Shown: one piece after another, positions 43,258-51,874 of the stretch | Position numbering within the stretch: position 1 is the stretch's first letter | How the letters are laid out: each line of letters begins with the position of its first letter | From: Pseudomonas matsuisoli | GTDB taxonomy: Bacteria; Pseudomonadota; Gammaproteobacteria; Pseudomonadales; Pseudomonadaceae | DNA: 64,000 bases | Reading direction: 5' to 3' | NCBI RefSeq assembly: GCF_014647635.1 | Contig: NZ_BMPO01000002.1 | Span: 248,001 to 312,000, forward strand | The notes under the pieces: generated by a model | Seen by the model: only the letters and a program-made list of their open reading frames with translations | The model's database searches: none | What the model was told of the DNA's origin: nothing | Position numbers and translations under genes: made by a program

Positions 43258-43850
43258 ATGCCGAGCTTCCAAAGCGTCCTGCGGGGCCGATCGTTCGTTC
43301 CGAAAAGGTCGAATGCTGGACCGACGGATATGCGTTTCTCGAAGCGGCTCATCTGGAAGCCTTGCGCATTCGCGAAGAAGCAGAAGAGGAGGCCGAAGCT
43401 CGTTTCGCCAAGGCCCACGCCGAAGGACTGCAAATGGGGCGCTACGCCGCCGCCGAACTGCTGGCCCGTGCACGTGCGCGACTCGATGCGTATGTATGCG
43501 GATTGGAAGGGCAGATGGCCGAACTGGCTGTTTCGCTCGTGCGCCAACTGGTGCTCGATCAGCCACAGCCAGACGTGATCGCCGGTCTTGCGTCCCGTGC
43601 GTTGGCGGAATATCGCGATAGGCAGGGGCTCAGCCTGCACGTGTCGCCGGAATGGGCGCAGCCGGTACAGGCACGGCTCGAAGCCTCGCTACCTGCTGCT
43701 GACATGCCACGGGTCGTTTCCGACCCACAGTTGGATGGCATACAGGCAACCCTGGTCGGTCCCTTCGCGGTGGTGGATCTAGACCTGGAAAGCCAGCTGG
43801 AGCAGCTGCTCGGTACCCTGCGGACCGCGTCCGAGAGTCGCGCCGCATGA
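43254..43850 (+). CDS. sctL: T3SS ATPase stator SctL (NolV-like)
   Basis: A 198-residue protein starting with an ATGA overlap with sctK. The first third is a charged coiled coil ([20 protein letters not shown]), followed by a [20 protein letters not shown] helix and a C-terminal domain with [16 protein letters not shown], the HrpE/YscL/FliH stator pattern. It would hold and regulate the ATPase SctN, encoded immediately downstream with a 4-base overlap. Length is normal for the family. Confidence 0.88.
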   Translation: MNAELPKRPAGPIVRSEKVECWTDGYAFLEAAHLEALRIREEAEEEAEARFAKAHAEGLQMGRYAAAELLARARARLDAYVCGLEGQMAELAVSLVRQLVLDQPQPDVIAGLASRALAEYRDRQGLSLHVSPEWAQPVQARLEASLPAADMPRVVSDPQLDGIQATLVGPFAVVDLDLESQLEQLLGTLRTASESRAA

Positions 43851-45196
43851 ACCGTATGCCGTTCCTGAATCAGCTCGATGATTTGATGCCACGCCTGCGT
43901 GAGCGGGCGGAAATCGCACAACCGCGTCAGGAGCGCGGGCGTGTGCGCCGGGTCAGCGGCGTCATGGTGCATGCCAGCCTGCCCATGGCCCGTATCGGCG
44001 AGCTTTGTCACCTGCGCGACCCACTGACTGGGCGCAGTGTCCCGGCCGAAGTGATCGGTTTCGTCGATGACGAGGCGATCTTGACGCCCATCGGCGACCT
44101 TGAAGGCATCTCGACGCGTTGCGAAGTGATGACCACGGGTTCCGTGCTGACCATTCCCATGGGCGAAGCGTTGCTGGGGACGACCATCGATCCCATGGGC
44201 AATTTGCTCGATGGCACCCCCGAGCAACGCGTGCAGGTGCCTATGCTCCCGCGTTACCCCGTGCACCGCGAGCCACCGAGCGCGTTCAGCCGTCAACTGA
44301 TCGAACATCCGCTGCAATTGGGTATACGCGCCATCGATGGGTTGCTGACTATCGCGCAAGGCCAGCGAGTGGGCATGTTCGGTGAACCCGGTGCCGGTAA
44401 GTCATCCCTGCTGACGAGCATGATCAAAGGGACGAATGCCGACGTCATCGTGCTCGCGCTCATTGGCGAGCGCGGTCGGGAAGTGCGCGAATTACTCGAG
44501 CGCCAGATGGATGAGAGCGCCCGTAAACGCACCGTTACCGTCGTCGCGACCTCCGATCGACCCGCCATGGAACGGGTGAAGGCCGCTTACGCCGCGACCA
44601 GTATCGCTGAGTATTTTCGCGATCAAGGGCGGCACGTATTGCTACTGATGGACAGCGTCACCCGCTTTGCCCGGGCTCAGCGAGAAATTGGCCTGGCCGC
44701 AGGCGAGCCACCGACACGGCGCGGCTTCCCACCGTCGTTGTTCGCAGCGTTGCCGAAACTGCTGGAACGTGCGGGCCCCGCCGAGCACGGCAGCATTACC
44801 GGGCTTTACACCGTACTGACCGAAGGAGATGGCTCCTTCGATCCCGTGGCCGAAGAGGTCATGTCCATCCTTGATGGCCACATCCTGCTCAGCGGCAAGC
44901 TAGCTCAACGTAACCATTTCCCGGCTATCGACGTGTTGCGCAGCCGCAGTCGCCTGATGGATGCGGTCACTCGGCCCCTCCAGCGGCAGACAGCCGGGCA
45001 ACTGCGCGATTCGCTCGCTCGTTACGAAGAGATCGAGCTGCTATTGCAGGTCGGTGAGTACAGCAAGGGCACCGATGCGGAAACGGATACGGCAATCGCT
45101 CGACACGCCGCGCTCCAACGTTTTCTTCGACAACCGGCCGGCGAGCGTTCGAGCATGAGCGAAACGCTGCAAGCCATGGTGGAGATCATGAAATGA
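43847..45196 (+). CDS. sctN: T3SS ATPase SctN
   Basis: A 449-residue F1-type ATPase. Walker A is GEPGAGKSS starting at residue 179. The DELSD-like region and Walker B are in [20 protein letters not shown], and the family signature [20 protein letters not shown] follows, with [20 protein letters not shown] near the C-terminus. All key residues look intact. It unfolds and detaches chaperoned substrates at the base of the export gate. It overlaps sctL and sctO by 4 bases each, so the stator, ATPase and stalk are co-translated. Confidence 0.97.
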   Translation: MNRMPFLNQLDDLMPRLRERAEIAQPRQERGRVRRVSGVMVHASLPMARIGELCHLRDPLTGRSVPAEVIGFVDDEAILTPIGDLEGISTRCEVMTTGSVLTIPMGEALLGTTIDPMGNLLDGTPEQRVQVPMLPRYPVHREPPSAFSRQLIEHPLQLGIRAIDGLLTIAQGQRVGMFGEPGAGKSSLLTSMIKGTNADVIVLALIGERGREVRELLERQMDESARKRTVTVVATSDRPAMERVKAAYAATSIAEYFRDQGRHVLLLMDSVTRFARAQREIGLAAGEPPTRRGFPPSLFAALPKLLERAGPAEHGSITGLYTVLTEGDGSFDPVAEEVMSILDGHILLSGKLAQRNHFPAIDVLRSRSRLMDAVTRPLQRQTAGQLRDSLARYEEIELLLQVGEYSKGTDAETDTAIARHAALQRFLRQPAGERSSMSETLQAMVEIMK

Positions 45197-45672
45197 ATGC
45201 GAACTGGCTCGATAGACTGCATACCCTGACGCGGCAGCGCGAACGCATCGCGGAAGCCTCGCTGGCGCGCCACCTTCGGGCATTCGAGAAGGCTCGGCAG
45301 GCCGATCAGACGTTGCAAACCTGGGCCAGCGCGCGTCGCCTCGAACTGGAAGGAGAGCGTGACCAGGCGTGGCAGCAGTTCGTGGGCAAACCCATCGACT
45401 TCGCCGGCGTCGTTGCCCAACAGACACGTGAAGCGACCCAAACCCTCGAACTCGAAGGGATCGACGAGCAACAGCGTCTGGCCGCCGAGGCGTTGAAAGA
45501 TGCCGATACCCATCGCCAGACATCCCTGCGCGCCCACGCCAAAGTCTTACGTCGGCTTAGCGCCTTACAGACGCTTGCCGACCACGAAGGTCGTCAAGCC
45601 GAGCAGCGCGCGCAATTTCTAGCGGAAGAGGATCAGCCGCTTCCTGTCGTGTTGTGGAAGGACCGCCATTAA
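45193..45672 (+). CDS. sctO: T3SS stalk protein SctO (Y4yJ/HrpB7-like)
   Basis: A 159-residue protein that is almost entirely a helical coiled coil rich in Arg, Glu, Gln and Ala ([40 protein letters not shown]). That is the hallmark of the FliJ-like SctO stalk which inserts in the SctN hexamer and contacts SctV. Sequence conservation in this family is low, so the assignment depends on composition, length and the position directly after sctN with a 4-base overlap. Confidence 0.85.
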   Translation: MNANWLDRLHTLTRQRERIAEASLARHLRAFEKARQADQTLQTWASARRLELEGERDQAWQQFVGKPIDFAGVVAQQTREATQTLELEGIDEQQRLAAEALKDADTHRQTSLRAHAKVLRRLSALQTLADHEGRQAEQRAQFLAEEDQPLPVVLWKDRH

Positions 45673-45674
45673 CG

Positions 45675-46718
45675 ATGCGTCATACCCTTACGAACGATTC
45701 CATTGCTGCACCTTCGTACCTCGCTGACTTACCGGATCTCTCAACCGCCCCCCTGTCACTGTTGAACCGTGTGTTGCTCCGGCGCGAGCCGATCTCGCTA
45801 ACGGTAGGTGACCGCGCGCTATCGCTACGTTTCGTGCCGACGCCCGAATCGATGCCGGAACCGGTGGTGGCGCTGCCCCTGCGACTCGACGAGTCCGATG
45901 CCGTGCTGTGTTTGTCGATGGTCGCCTGTGAGCGCCTCCGCCAAGGGCCGGTTCCGGCTTGGATCGAGGCGCCATCGCAGCTGAAGGGGATGCTGTTCGA
46001 AGCCAACCTATTGCCGGCGATCCAGGCGTTGGAAGCGCAGCTGGACGTCGCCATACGCTTTGAGGCCGACCCCCAGAGCGTCCGGACGTCGTCCTTGTCG
46101 CGCCTGGCATTCGCGCTGGGCGCGGAGGGGCAATCACTGCCCGCGCTGGGCTGGATCGAGTGCGACGCTGTTGTGCTTGGACGCCTCGCGAGCGTACTCG
46201 ATGCCCATCCGGTGTCGCCTCGCATGCTCGATGCATTGCCCGTCGACGCGCGTCTGGAAGCGGGATGGCAGCGCTTGACCGTCTCTGATCTACGTAGTCT
46301 GCGTCCCGGAGACGCGGTCATGCTGGAGCGTTTCGAGGCGGGTTACCAGCTGCGATTGGCCGATCGTTACAGCGTGCCTTGCACATCATCCGGCGCCGGC
46401 AAGCTACGGCTTGCCGGTACCCCCGTTCGTAACCGCAGCAGTAAGGAGTCTTCCATGTCCGCGTTCAACGACTCGTCCAAGACGTCGAGCAGTCCCTTCG
46501 ATGACGTGCCGGTGCACCTGGTATGCGAGGTGGGGCAGGTGGAAATGACGCTGGGCGAACTTCGAGGTCTGGGCGAGGGCAGCGTATTGTCGATCGGCGG
46601 TGATCTGACCGAGCCCGTTCGGCTGATGGCCAATGGTCGATGCGTCGGCCGCGGTGAGCTGGTGAAGCTTGGCGACGGGCTTGGCGTGCGAGTGACGAGC
46701 TTCGCTGCCGATGAATGA
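45675..46718 (+). CDS. sctQ: T3SS cytoplasmic platform protein SctQ
   Basis: A 347-residue protein starting at 45675 (MRHTLTNDS), 2 bases after the sctO stop. A long variable N-terminal region is followed by two SpoA domains, one at about 195-250 (LTVSDLRSLRPGDAVMLERF) and one at about 275-345 (VEMTLGELRGLGEGSVLSI, VRLMANGRCVGRGELVKL). These form the pods of the sorting platform with SctK and SctL. A strong internal ribosome site occurs between the two SpoA domains. The stop overlaps the sctR start by 8 bases. Confidence 0.9.
   Translation: MRHTLTNDSIAAPSYLADLPDLSTAPLSLLNRVLLRREPISLTVGDRALSLRFVPTPESMPEPVVALPLRLDESDAVLCLSMVACERLRQGPVPAWIEAPSQLKGMLFEANLLPAIQALEAQLDVAIRFEADPQSVRTSSLSRLAFALGAEGQSLPALGWIECDAVVLGRLASVLDAHPVSPRMLDALPVDARLEAGWQRLTVSDLRSLRPGDAVMLERFEAGYQLRLADRYSVPCTSSGAGKLRLAGTPVRNRSSKESSMSAFNDSSKTSSSPFDDVPVHLVCEVGQVEMTLGELRGLGEGSVLSIGGDLTEPVRLMANGRCVGRGELVKLGDGLGVRVTSFAADE
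46455..46718 (+). CDS. Internal translation product SctQ-C
   Basis: Inside sctQ, in the same frame, AAGGAG (46443-46448) lies 6 bases before the ATG at 46455. It would give an 87-residue protein consisting of the last SpoA domain (from MSAFNDSSKTSSS). Such separately made C-terminal fragments are known for SctQ proteins of Yersinia, Salmonella and others, and are needed for pod assembly. The ribosome site is better than that of full-length sctQ. Confidence 0.7.
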   Translation: MSAFNDSSKTSSSPFDDVPVHLVCEVGQVEMTLGELRGLGEGSVLSIGGDLTEPVRLMANGRCVGRGELVKLGDGLGVRVTSFAADE

Positions 46719-47367
46719 GTTTTCGCCCAACCTGATCGAAATCATCCTTGTCGTTTCCACGATTGGCTTGTTGCCACTGGCGGTGGTGACGCTCACGGGA
46801 TTTCTCAAGATTGCCGTCGTGCTGTTCCTCATTCGTAACGCGTTGGGCATTCAACAGACGCCGCCGAACCTGGTGCTATACGGCATCGCGCTCATCCTGG
46901 CGGTGTACGTGACCACGCCTGTGGCGGGCGAGATGATGAAGCAGTTCGAAGACCGACCGCTGTCGCTACAAAGCGTGGACGATGTGCGGGACACGGCCAG
47001 TACGTTGCGGGGCCCGTTGCAGGCGCATCTGTCACGTTACGCCGAGGACACCGAGCGCGCCTTCTTCATGCAGGCGACAGAAAGCATCTGGTCCGAAGAG
47101 GCCCGTGCCGATTTGCGTGATGATGATCTGGTGGTGCTGATTCCAGCGTTCGTCAGCTCCGAACTGACCCGGGCATTCGAGATCGGCTTCTTGCTCTACA
47201 TTCCGTTTCTGGTGATCGATTTGATCGTTTCCAATGTGTTGATGGCGATGGGCATGATGATGGTGTCGCCGACGTTGATCTCCATTCCGCTGAAGATTTT
47301 CCTGTTCGTTGCGGTCGATGGTTGGTCCCGCCTGATGCACGGCCTCATCCTGAGTTACGGAGGCTGA
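46711..47367 (+). CDS. sctR: T3SS export apparatus protein SctR
   Basis: A 218-residue membrane protein with about four spans. It has the FliP/SctR signatures VTLTGFLKIAVVLFLIRNAL then GIQQTPPNLVLYGIAL near the N-terminus, LVVLIPAFVSSELTRAFEIG in the middle and a LIVSNVLMAMGMMMVSPTLI near the C-terminus. It forms the pentameric core of the export gate with SctS and SctT. It overlaps sctQ by 8 bases, and sctS follows immediately. Confidence 0.96.
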   Translation: MNEFSPNLIEIILVVSTIGLLPLAVVTLTGFLKIAVVLFLIRNALGIQQTPPNLVLYGIALILAVYVTTPVAGEMMKQFEDRPLSLQSVDDVRDTASTLRGPLQAHLSRYAEDTERAFFMQATESIWSEEARADLRDDDLVVLIPAFVSSELTRAFEIGFLLYIPFLVIDLIVSNVLMAMGMMMVSPTLISIPLKIFLFVAVDGWSRLMHGLILSYGG

Positions 47368-47368
47368 T

Positions 47369-47638
47369 ATGGGAGAGGGGCACTTTCTATCGCTCATGCA
47401 GGACGCGTTGATGACCGTGCTGCTGCTTTCGGCACCTGCGCTGGGTGTTGCGATCGTCGTGGGGCTTGGGGTTGGCTTGTTACAGGCACTCACGCAGATT
47501 CAGGACCAGACGCTGCCGCAGGCGGTGAAACTCGTCGCCGTCCTGTTGGTGCTGATCGTCGTTGGCCCGCTGCTGGGCGGCCAGGTGGTCGACCTGACGG
47601 GCGAAATGCTGGACAACTTTCCCGCCTGGACGCGTTAG
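47369..47638 (+). CDS. sctS: T3SS export apparatus protein SctS
   Basis: An 89-residue protein with two membrane spans and the FliQ/SctS motif GVGLLQALTQIQDQTLPQAV in the loop between them, followed by KLVAVLLVLIVVGPLLGGQV. Length and hairpin topology are exact for the family. It lies 1 base after the sctR stop and 6 bases before the sctT start, and four copies wrap around the SctR/SctT core. Confidence 0.95.
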   Translation: MGEGHFLSLMQDALMTVLLLSAPALGVAIVVGLGVGLLQALTQIQDQTLPQAVKLVAVLLVLIVVGPLLGGQVVDLTGEMLDNFPAWTR

Positions 47639-47644
47639 GCCGCT

Positions 47645-48460
47645 GTGAACGCCGAACTCGCCAATGCCTTTTTCGAGCTTGCCTACCCATTGCTCAGTGC
47701 ATTCGGGCTCGCGGTATCGCGGGCGCTCGGAATGGTCATCATCACGCCAGCATTCAACAGGCTCGGCCTCTCTGGGATGATGCGCTCGGCGGTTGCGGCG
47801 GTCATCACCATCCCCATCGCGCCGGAAATCTTCGATGCGCTGGGCCAGATGGAAACGCCGCCGGGCGCGCTGACCTACGCGGGTCTGTTGATGAAGGAGT
47901 TGGTAATCGGGCTGGTCATCGGCCTGCTGTTCGGCATTCCGTTCTGGGCCGCCGAAGTCGCTGGTGAGTTGATCGACCTGCAGCGCGGTTCCACCATGGC
48001 GCAGCTAGTCGATCCGTTGAGCGTGGGGGAGTCGAGTGTGATGTCGACGTTTCTCAGCGTGATATTGATCGCGCTGTTCTTCGTCAGCGGCGGCTTTCTC
48101 GCAATGCTCGATGGTTTTTACCAGAGCTACCGGCTTTGGCCGGCCGAGGCCTTCCTTCCGGTGATCACGCAACCGTCGGCATTGCAGGTGCTGCATATAT
48201 TGGATCGGGTCATGTACATCGGCGTGATGATGGTCACGCCCCTGGTGATTGCACTGTTGGTAGCCGATGTCCTGCTTGCCTACCTGTCGCGTATGTCACC
48301 CCAGTTGCATGTGTTCGATCTGTCGTTGCCGATCAAGAACCTGTTGTTCGCCGTGCTGCTGACGCTGTACGCGGCCTTCCTGTTGCCATTCATGCTGGGC
48401 CAGCTCGGCGATCTGAACGTTGCGTTCAAACAGCTCGCAGATCTCTGGCAGGCGTCATAG
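47645..48460 (+). CDS. sctT: T3SS export apparatus protein SctT
   Basis: A 271-residue membrane protein read from a GTG. It has about six to eight spans with the FliR/SctT motifs LMKELVIGLVIGLLFGIPFW and AAEVAGELIDLQRGSTMAQL. The late VFDLSLPIKNLLFAVLLTLY segment is also typical. It is the last gene of the contiguous apparatus block. In rhizobial clusters sctU (rhcU) follows directly, but here the next 158 bases lack it. Confidence 0.95.
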   Translation: MNAELANAFFELAYPLLSAFGLAVSRALGMVIITPAFNRLGLSGMMRSAVAAVITIPIAPEIFDALGQMETPPGALTYAGLLMKELVIGLVIGLLFGIPFWAAEVAGELIDLQRGSTMAQLVDPLSVGESSVMSTFLSVILIALFFVSGGFLAMLDGFYQSYRLWPAEAFLPVITQPSALQVLHILDRVMYIGVMMVTPLVIALLVADVLLAYLSRMSPQLHVFDLSLPIKNLLFAVLLTLYAAFLLPFMLGQLGDLNVAFKQLADLWQAS

Positions 48461-48618
48461 CTGTCCAGCGTTGTCATTGGTTTTTCACGCAGGCATGAAA
48501 GTATCGACGCGAGCTGCAGTCGGGGTGTCGTGTCTCCCAGAGTATTCGTAGGCCATTAACGCTGAGGTCGGAAACCGATTCCAAACGGGCCGGCGGCAGT
48601 CACTCCCAGGAGCACGAG

Positions 48619-49401
48619 ATGAAAGTCGATTCACAGGTATCGGGTTGGGAATCCTTCGTTGCGGACCGTACCGAGCGCCGCGACGCCGCGACTGACGACG
48701 CGACGCGGCAACACTTCGAAGCAGAGCTCGAACAGGCGCGTATTACTCTGCAGGCCATGGGGCTGGAAGCTCCTCAAGGCACCACGCCGGCGGAGACCCC
48801 GCAACCCTCGGCGACGGAGGCCAACGAGCCGACCGAACAGCCGTTCAACGACGCGCAGTTCATCGACTATGACGCCAAGTCGCCGCAGCCAACCTCGGGT
48901 TCCGGTGAGTTAAGCGAGAACCTTGGCAATCTCGAACCCTATCGCGAAGAAATACTCGCCGCCGCTGAAGCGACAGGTGTACCGGCAAACTTGCTTGCTG
49001 CGGTCATTTGGGACGAGTCGAAAGGGATCGCATCCGCCGGGACGATCAATGGCGAAAATGGCCTGACCGACGCCGGATTGATGCAGCTCAACCCACAGAC
49101 CTACGCGGATCTGCGGAGCCGCAATCCCGAGCTGCTCGGTAGCGATGCTACTGATCCGCAAAACAACATCATGGCAGGTGCGCTCTACCTGCAAGAGCAA
49201 CACACGCAATTTGGCGACTGGGATCTCGCATTGCGTGCGTATAACTCTGGCCCGCTATCGGTGGACCCATCGGACCACACCATCTCCACGACCGGCTTTG
49301 GCACGCAGAACTATGTGGAGAAGGTCAACTTCTACCAAGGCCTGCTGGACCAGGGGCAGGCGTTGCCGGACGGCTTCCCTGGTGGCAACCAGTATTACTA
49401 A
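48619..49401 (+). CDS. T3SS-associated lytic transglycosylase (SLT domain)
   Basis: A 260-residue protein. The first 110 residues are Thr/Pro/Glu-rich, disordered and without a Sec signal. The C-terminal half is an SLT domain with the catalytic glutamate in AAVIWDESKG, a GLTDAGLMQLNPQTYADLR motif in place of the usual GLMQLMPxTA, and MAGALYLQEQHTQFGDWDLA then LRAYNSGP. Such enzymes open peptidoglycan for the secretion channel (as HrpH, Hpa2 or IpgF). The absence of a signal peptide suggests it leaves through the T3SS itself. It has a strong CCAGGAGCACGAG site before the ATG. Confidence 0.88.
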   Translation: MKVDSQVSGWESFVADRTERRDAATDDATRQHFEAELEQARITLQAMGLEAPQGTTPAETPQPSATEANEPTEQPFNDAQFIDYDAKSPQPTSGSGELSENLGNLEPYREEILAAAEATGVPANLLAAVIWDESKGIASAGTINGENGLTDAGLMQLNPQTYADLRSRNPELLGSDATDPQNNIMAGALYLQEQHTQFGDWDLALRAYNSGPLSVDPSDHTISTTGFGTQNYVEKVNFYQGLLDQGQALPDGFPGGNQYY

Positions 49402-49421
49402 GTTGAGACCTGCGGCGCTGT

Positions 49422-51479
49422 TCAGACTTTGAACGTCGCGGTACTGCGGGTCAGGCTGCGGCTGCCATCGCTTAATCGATCGGCAGCCCCGTGCACAGCC
49501 TGCGCGCCATCCAATAGACGCGCAGCGGCCTGATCCACATGCTGGATGTTGCCGCTGACATCGTCAGCAGTCGCAGCCTGCTCTTCGACCGCGGTGGCGA
49601 TCTGCGCAATCATGTCGTTGACGCGTTGCACCGAACGGGAAATCTCGTCGAGTTCGTGGCCCATTTCACCGACTGCGCCGGCATCGGTTTCTGCTTGCGC
49701 ATAGGCGGCTTGCATCAGCCTCACGGCATCGTCCACGACGGCGCGCAAGGAGGCCACGGTCGTACCAATCTCGCGCGTCGATTCCTGGGTGCGCTTGGAA
49801 AGGTTGCGGACCTCATCCGCCACCACGGCGAACCCGCGTCCATGTTCACCCGCACGGGCCGCTTCGATCGCTGCGTTCAATGCCAGCAGGTTGGTTTGTT
49901 CCGCGATGCCACCGATGACATCCACGACACGACCGATTTGCTGGGCCTGCACGTTGAGCTGCTCCATGGCATCTGCCGTTGCGGCCAAACGCTCGATCAA
50001 ACCGCGCATGCTCTCAGTCGTTTCGCGGCTACGTTGGTTGCTGGACTCGGCGATACGGCGGGTCTGGCCCACATCCTGCGCCGCCAGTTCGCAGTTCTCG
50101 GCGACGCTTTGCGCGGTCGCGGCCATCTGCGTCGCGGCAGTCGCGATCTGGCTGACTTGCTGCTGTTGCTGCTCTACGGAAGTGAGACTGGACTGGGCCT
50201 GTTGCGAAAGCGAAGCAACGGTATCGTCCAACGCGGCGGCTTCGTTGTTCACTGTGCTAAGAGACCCTCTCAACTGGATGACAGCCTCATTCAGCGCCGT
50301 GCCGATTGCTGCGAGCTCGTCCTGCCCATCGACCCGTATACGCCCACGTAGATCCCCCTCACGCAGCGCTTGGGCCATCGCCGTGATCTGTCCCGCACCT
50401 GCCCGTATCGAGGCTTGCAGGCAGAGCAGTGCATACATCGCCAACCCTGCGAGTGCGGAAAAGGCGATCAGCGTCAGTATCAGCGTTCGCAGCGATTGCC
50501 CGTAATACTCGCCCAAGCGGTTTTCCAAGGCGTCCAGCGTCGCGCTTTCCAGTGTGAATACCTTGCCGAGCGCGCCGTCCATACCCTGTTCGAACGTCGG
50601 CAGGTCCAAGGCAATGCCGCCTTCGCCGAACAGTTTCGAATCAAGTTGCGACGTCCATGCGTCGAGGGCTGCTAGCGTGTCGCGATAGGTCCCTTTCCAG
50701 GGCTCAAGGGACGCTTCCGGAATGTCCGACAACGTTTCCGCACCTTTGACGAAGAGTGCGCGCGAGTTATCGATACCAGCCCGAATTTCCCGCAACTGAA
50801 GGCGTGTTTGCAGGCTGAAACTACCGGACGCGACGACGCCCTGGCCGACACTGGCCAGAACGCCCAATTGACGGCCAAGTTGAGGGGAGCTCTGGGTACC
50901 GAATTGGACCAGCAGGTAGGTATCGAGTCGTGGGTCGAGGATAAGCCCGGTATCGCTGGCAATACGGTCTCGCAGCGTCGAGGCCTGTTGCAGGGCGTCC
51001 GTGAAGCGCTGATAGCCGTCAGGCCACCAGTTGAGTTCCTTCAGCGCATTGCTTTGAAGCTTTTCCGCGATGCGCTTGAGGTCTTCCAGCGCCGCGAGTG
51101 TCTCTGCGCTGGCGTTTTCGGCGGTCAATACGTGTGTGGCGTCGCTCAGCGCTTCATTCAGGGCCTGCTCTTGCTCGACCAATCGTGCCAGTGCCCCGCG
51201 CGCATCCTCGTTCACACGCGTGGTGGTATCCAGAGCTTTCCAACGAGCGGCCAGATTTCGTGACGTCATGATGGCAACGTCGACGTGATCGAGCGTACGA
51301 AGCTGGCGTACCCCTGATTGTTTCTGCGCAATGTTCTCCAGCGTCCGCGCATGGCCTGCGCTGATCGTCCAGATCGCATAGCCGAGCGGGAGGATGAAAA
51401 TCAGTGCGATCAATAGAAATTTGCGAGAAAAACGAAAACGCTCCAGCAGGCGCGCGCCCGGTTTAAGCAATAGGTTCAT
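49422..51479 (-). CDS. Methyl-accepting chemotaxis protein with large periplasmic helical sensor
   Basis: A 685-residue chemoreceptor starting at 51479 ([12 protein letters not shown]). Span 1 is near residues 20-40, followed by a long, mostly helical periplasmic domain of about 300 residues. Span 2 is near 335-355, followed by a HAMP region ([20 protein letters not shown]) and a signalling domain with tip [20 protein letters not shown]. It is convergent with the transglycosylase gene (20-base gap). There is no other chemotaxis gene nearby. The ligand is unknown. Confidence 0.9.
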   Translation of the reverse strand: MNLLLKPGARLLERFRFSRKFLLIALIFILPLGYAIWTISAGHARTLENIAQKQSGVRQLRTLDHVDVAIMTSRNLAARWKALDTTTRVNEDARGALARLVEQEQALNEALSDATHVLTAENASAETLAALEDLKRIAEKLQSNALKELNWWPDGYQRFTDALQQASTLRDRIASDTGLILDPRLDTYLLVQFGTQSSPQLGRQLGVLASVGQGVVASGSFSLQTRLQLREIRAGIDNSRALFVKGAETLSDIPEASLEPWKGTYRDTLAALDAWTSQLDSKLFGEGGIALDLPTFEQGMDGALGKVFTLESATLDALENRLGEYYGQSLRTLILTLIAFSALAGLAMYALLCLQASIRAGAGQITAMAQALREGDLRGRIRVDGQDELAAIGTALNEAVIQLRGSLSTVNNEAAALDDTVASLSQQAQSSLTSVEQQQQQVSQIATAATQMAATAQSVAENCELAAQDVGQTRRIAESSNQRSRETTESMRGLIERLAATADAMEQLNVQAQQIGRVVDVIGGIAEQTNLLALNAAIEAARAGEHGRGFAVVADEVRNLSKRTQESTREIGTTVASLRAVVDDAVRLMQAAYAQAETDAGAVGEMGHELDEISRSVQRVNDMIAQIATAVEEQAATADDVSGNIQHVDQAAARLLDGAQAVHGAADRLSDGSRSLTRSTATFKV

Positions 51480-51874
51480 CGGACATCGGCCTCTCAAATT
51501 GGCAAGCAGAAGTGATAGAGCAAATGCCGCGCCGTTTTCTTGTGGGGCGCCGTATTAATGGGCTATCGGCGCATTTCCGAAGAACTGTAGGGACCGGATG
51601 CCAGTAATACGCCACTATCTAGCGTAAGCATGTTATCGACGTGCAACGGTTGTGATTGCTGCCGACGGGGAATGCACCGTTTTGGTTCGATGAGCGCCCC
51701 GGAACAGAGCGTACGCGTCGATTTCGGCTTGATTTAAGTAAGGCGAGATAACACCGAATGTCCCCATTCGTCGGGACATCGCCGGTCCGGGCAATGAGAG
51801 TGCGAGCTGTCATATGGTGGCAATATGAAGTCGCTTTAATGGAACTGTAATAAACGCCTTAGTGGTTGCCCAAG
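51480..51874. promoter_or_regulatory. Divergent gap between chemoreceptor and GGDEF-EAL genes
   Basis: A 395-base interval with no convincing gene. It contains a small inverted repeat TGTCCC...GGGACA near 51759-51779 and presumably promoters for both divergent genes. No hrp-box, tts-box or PIP-box-like pair was seen. Confidence 0.4.
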
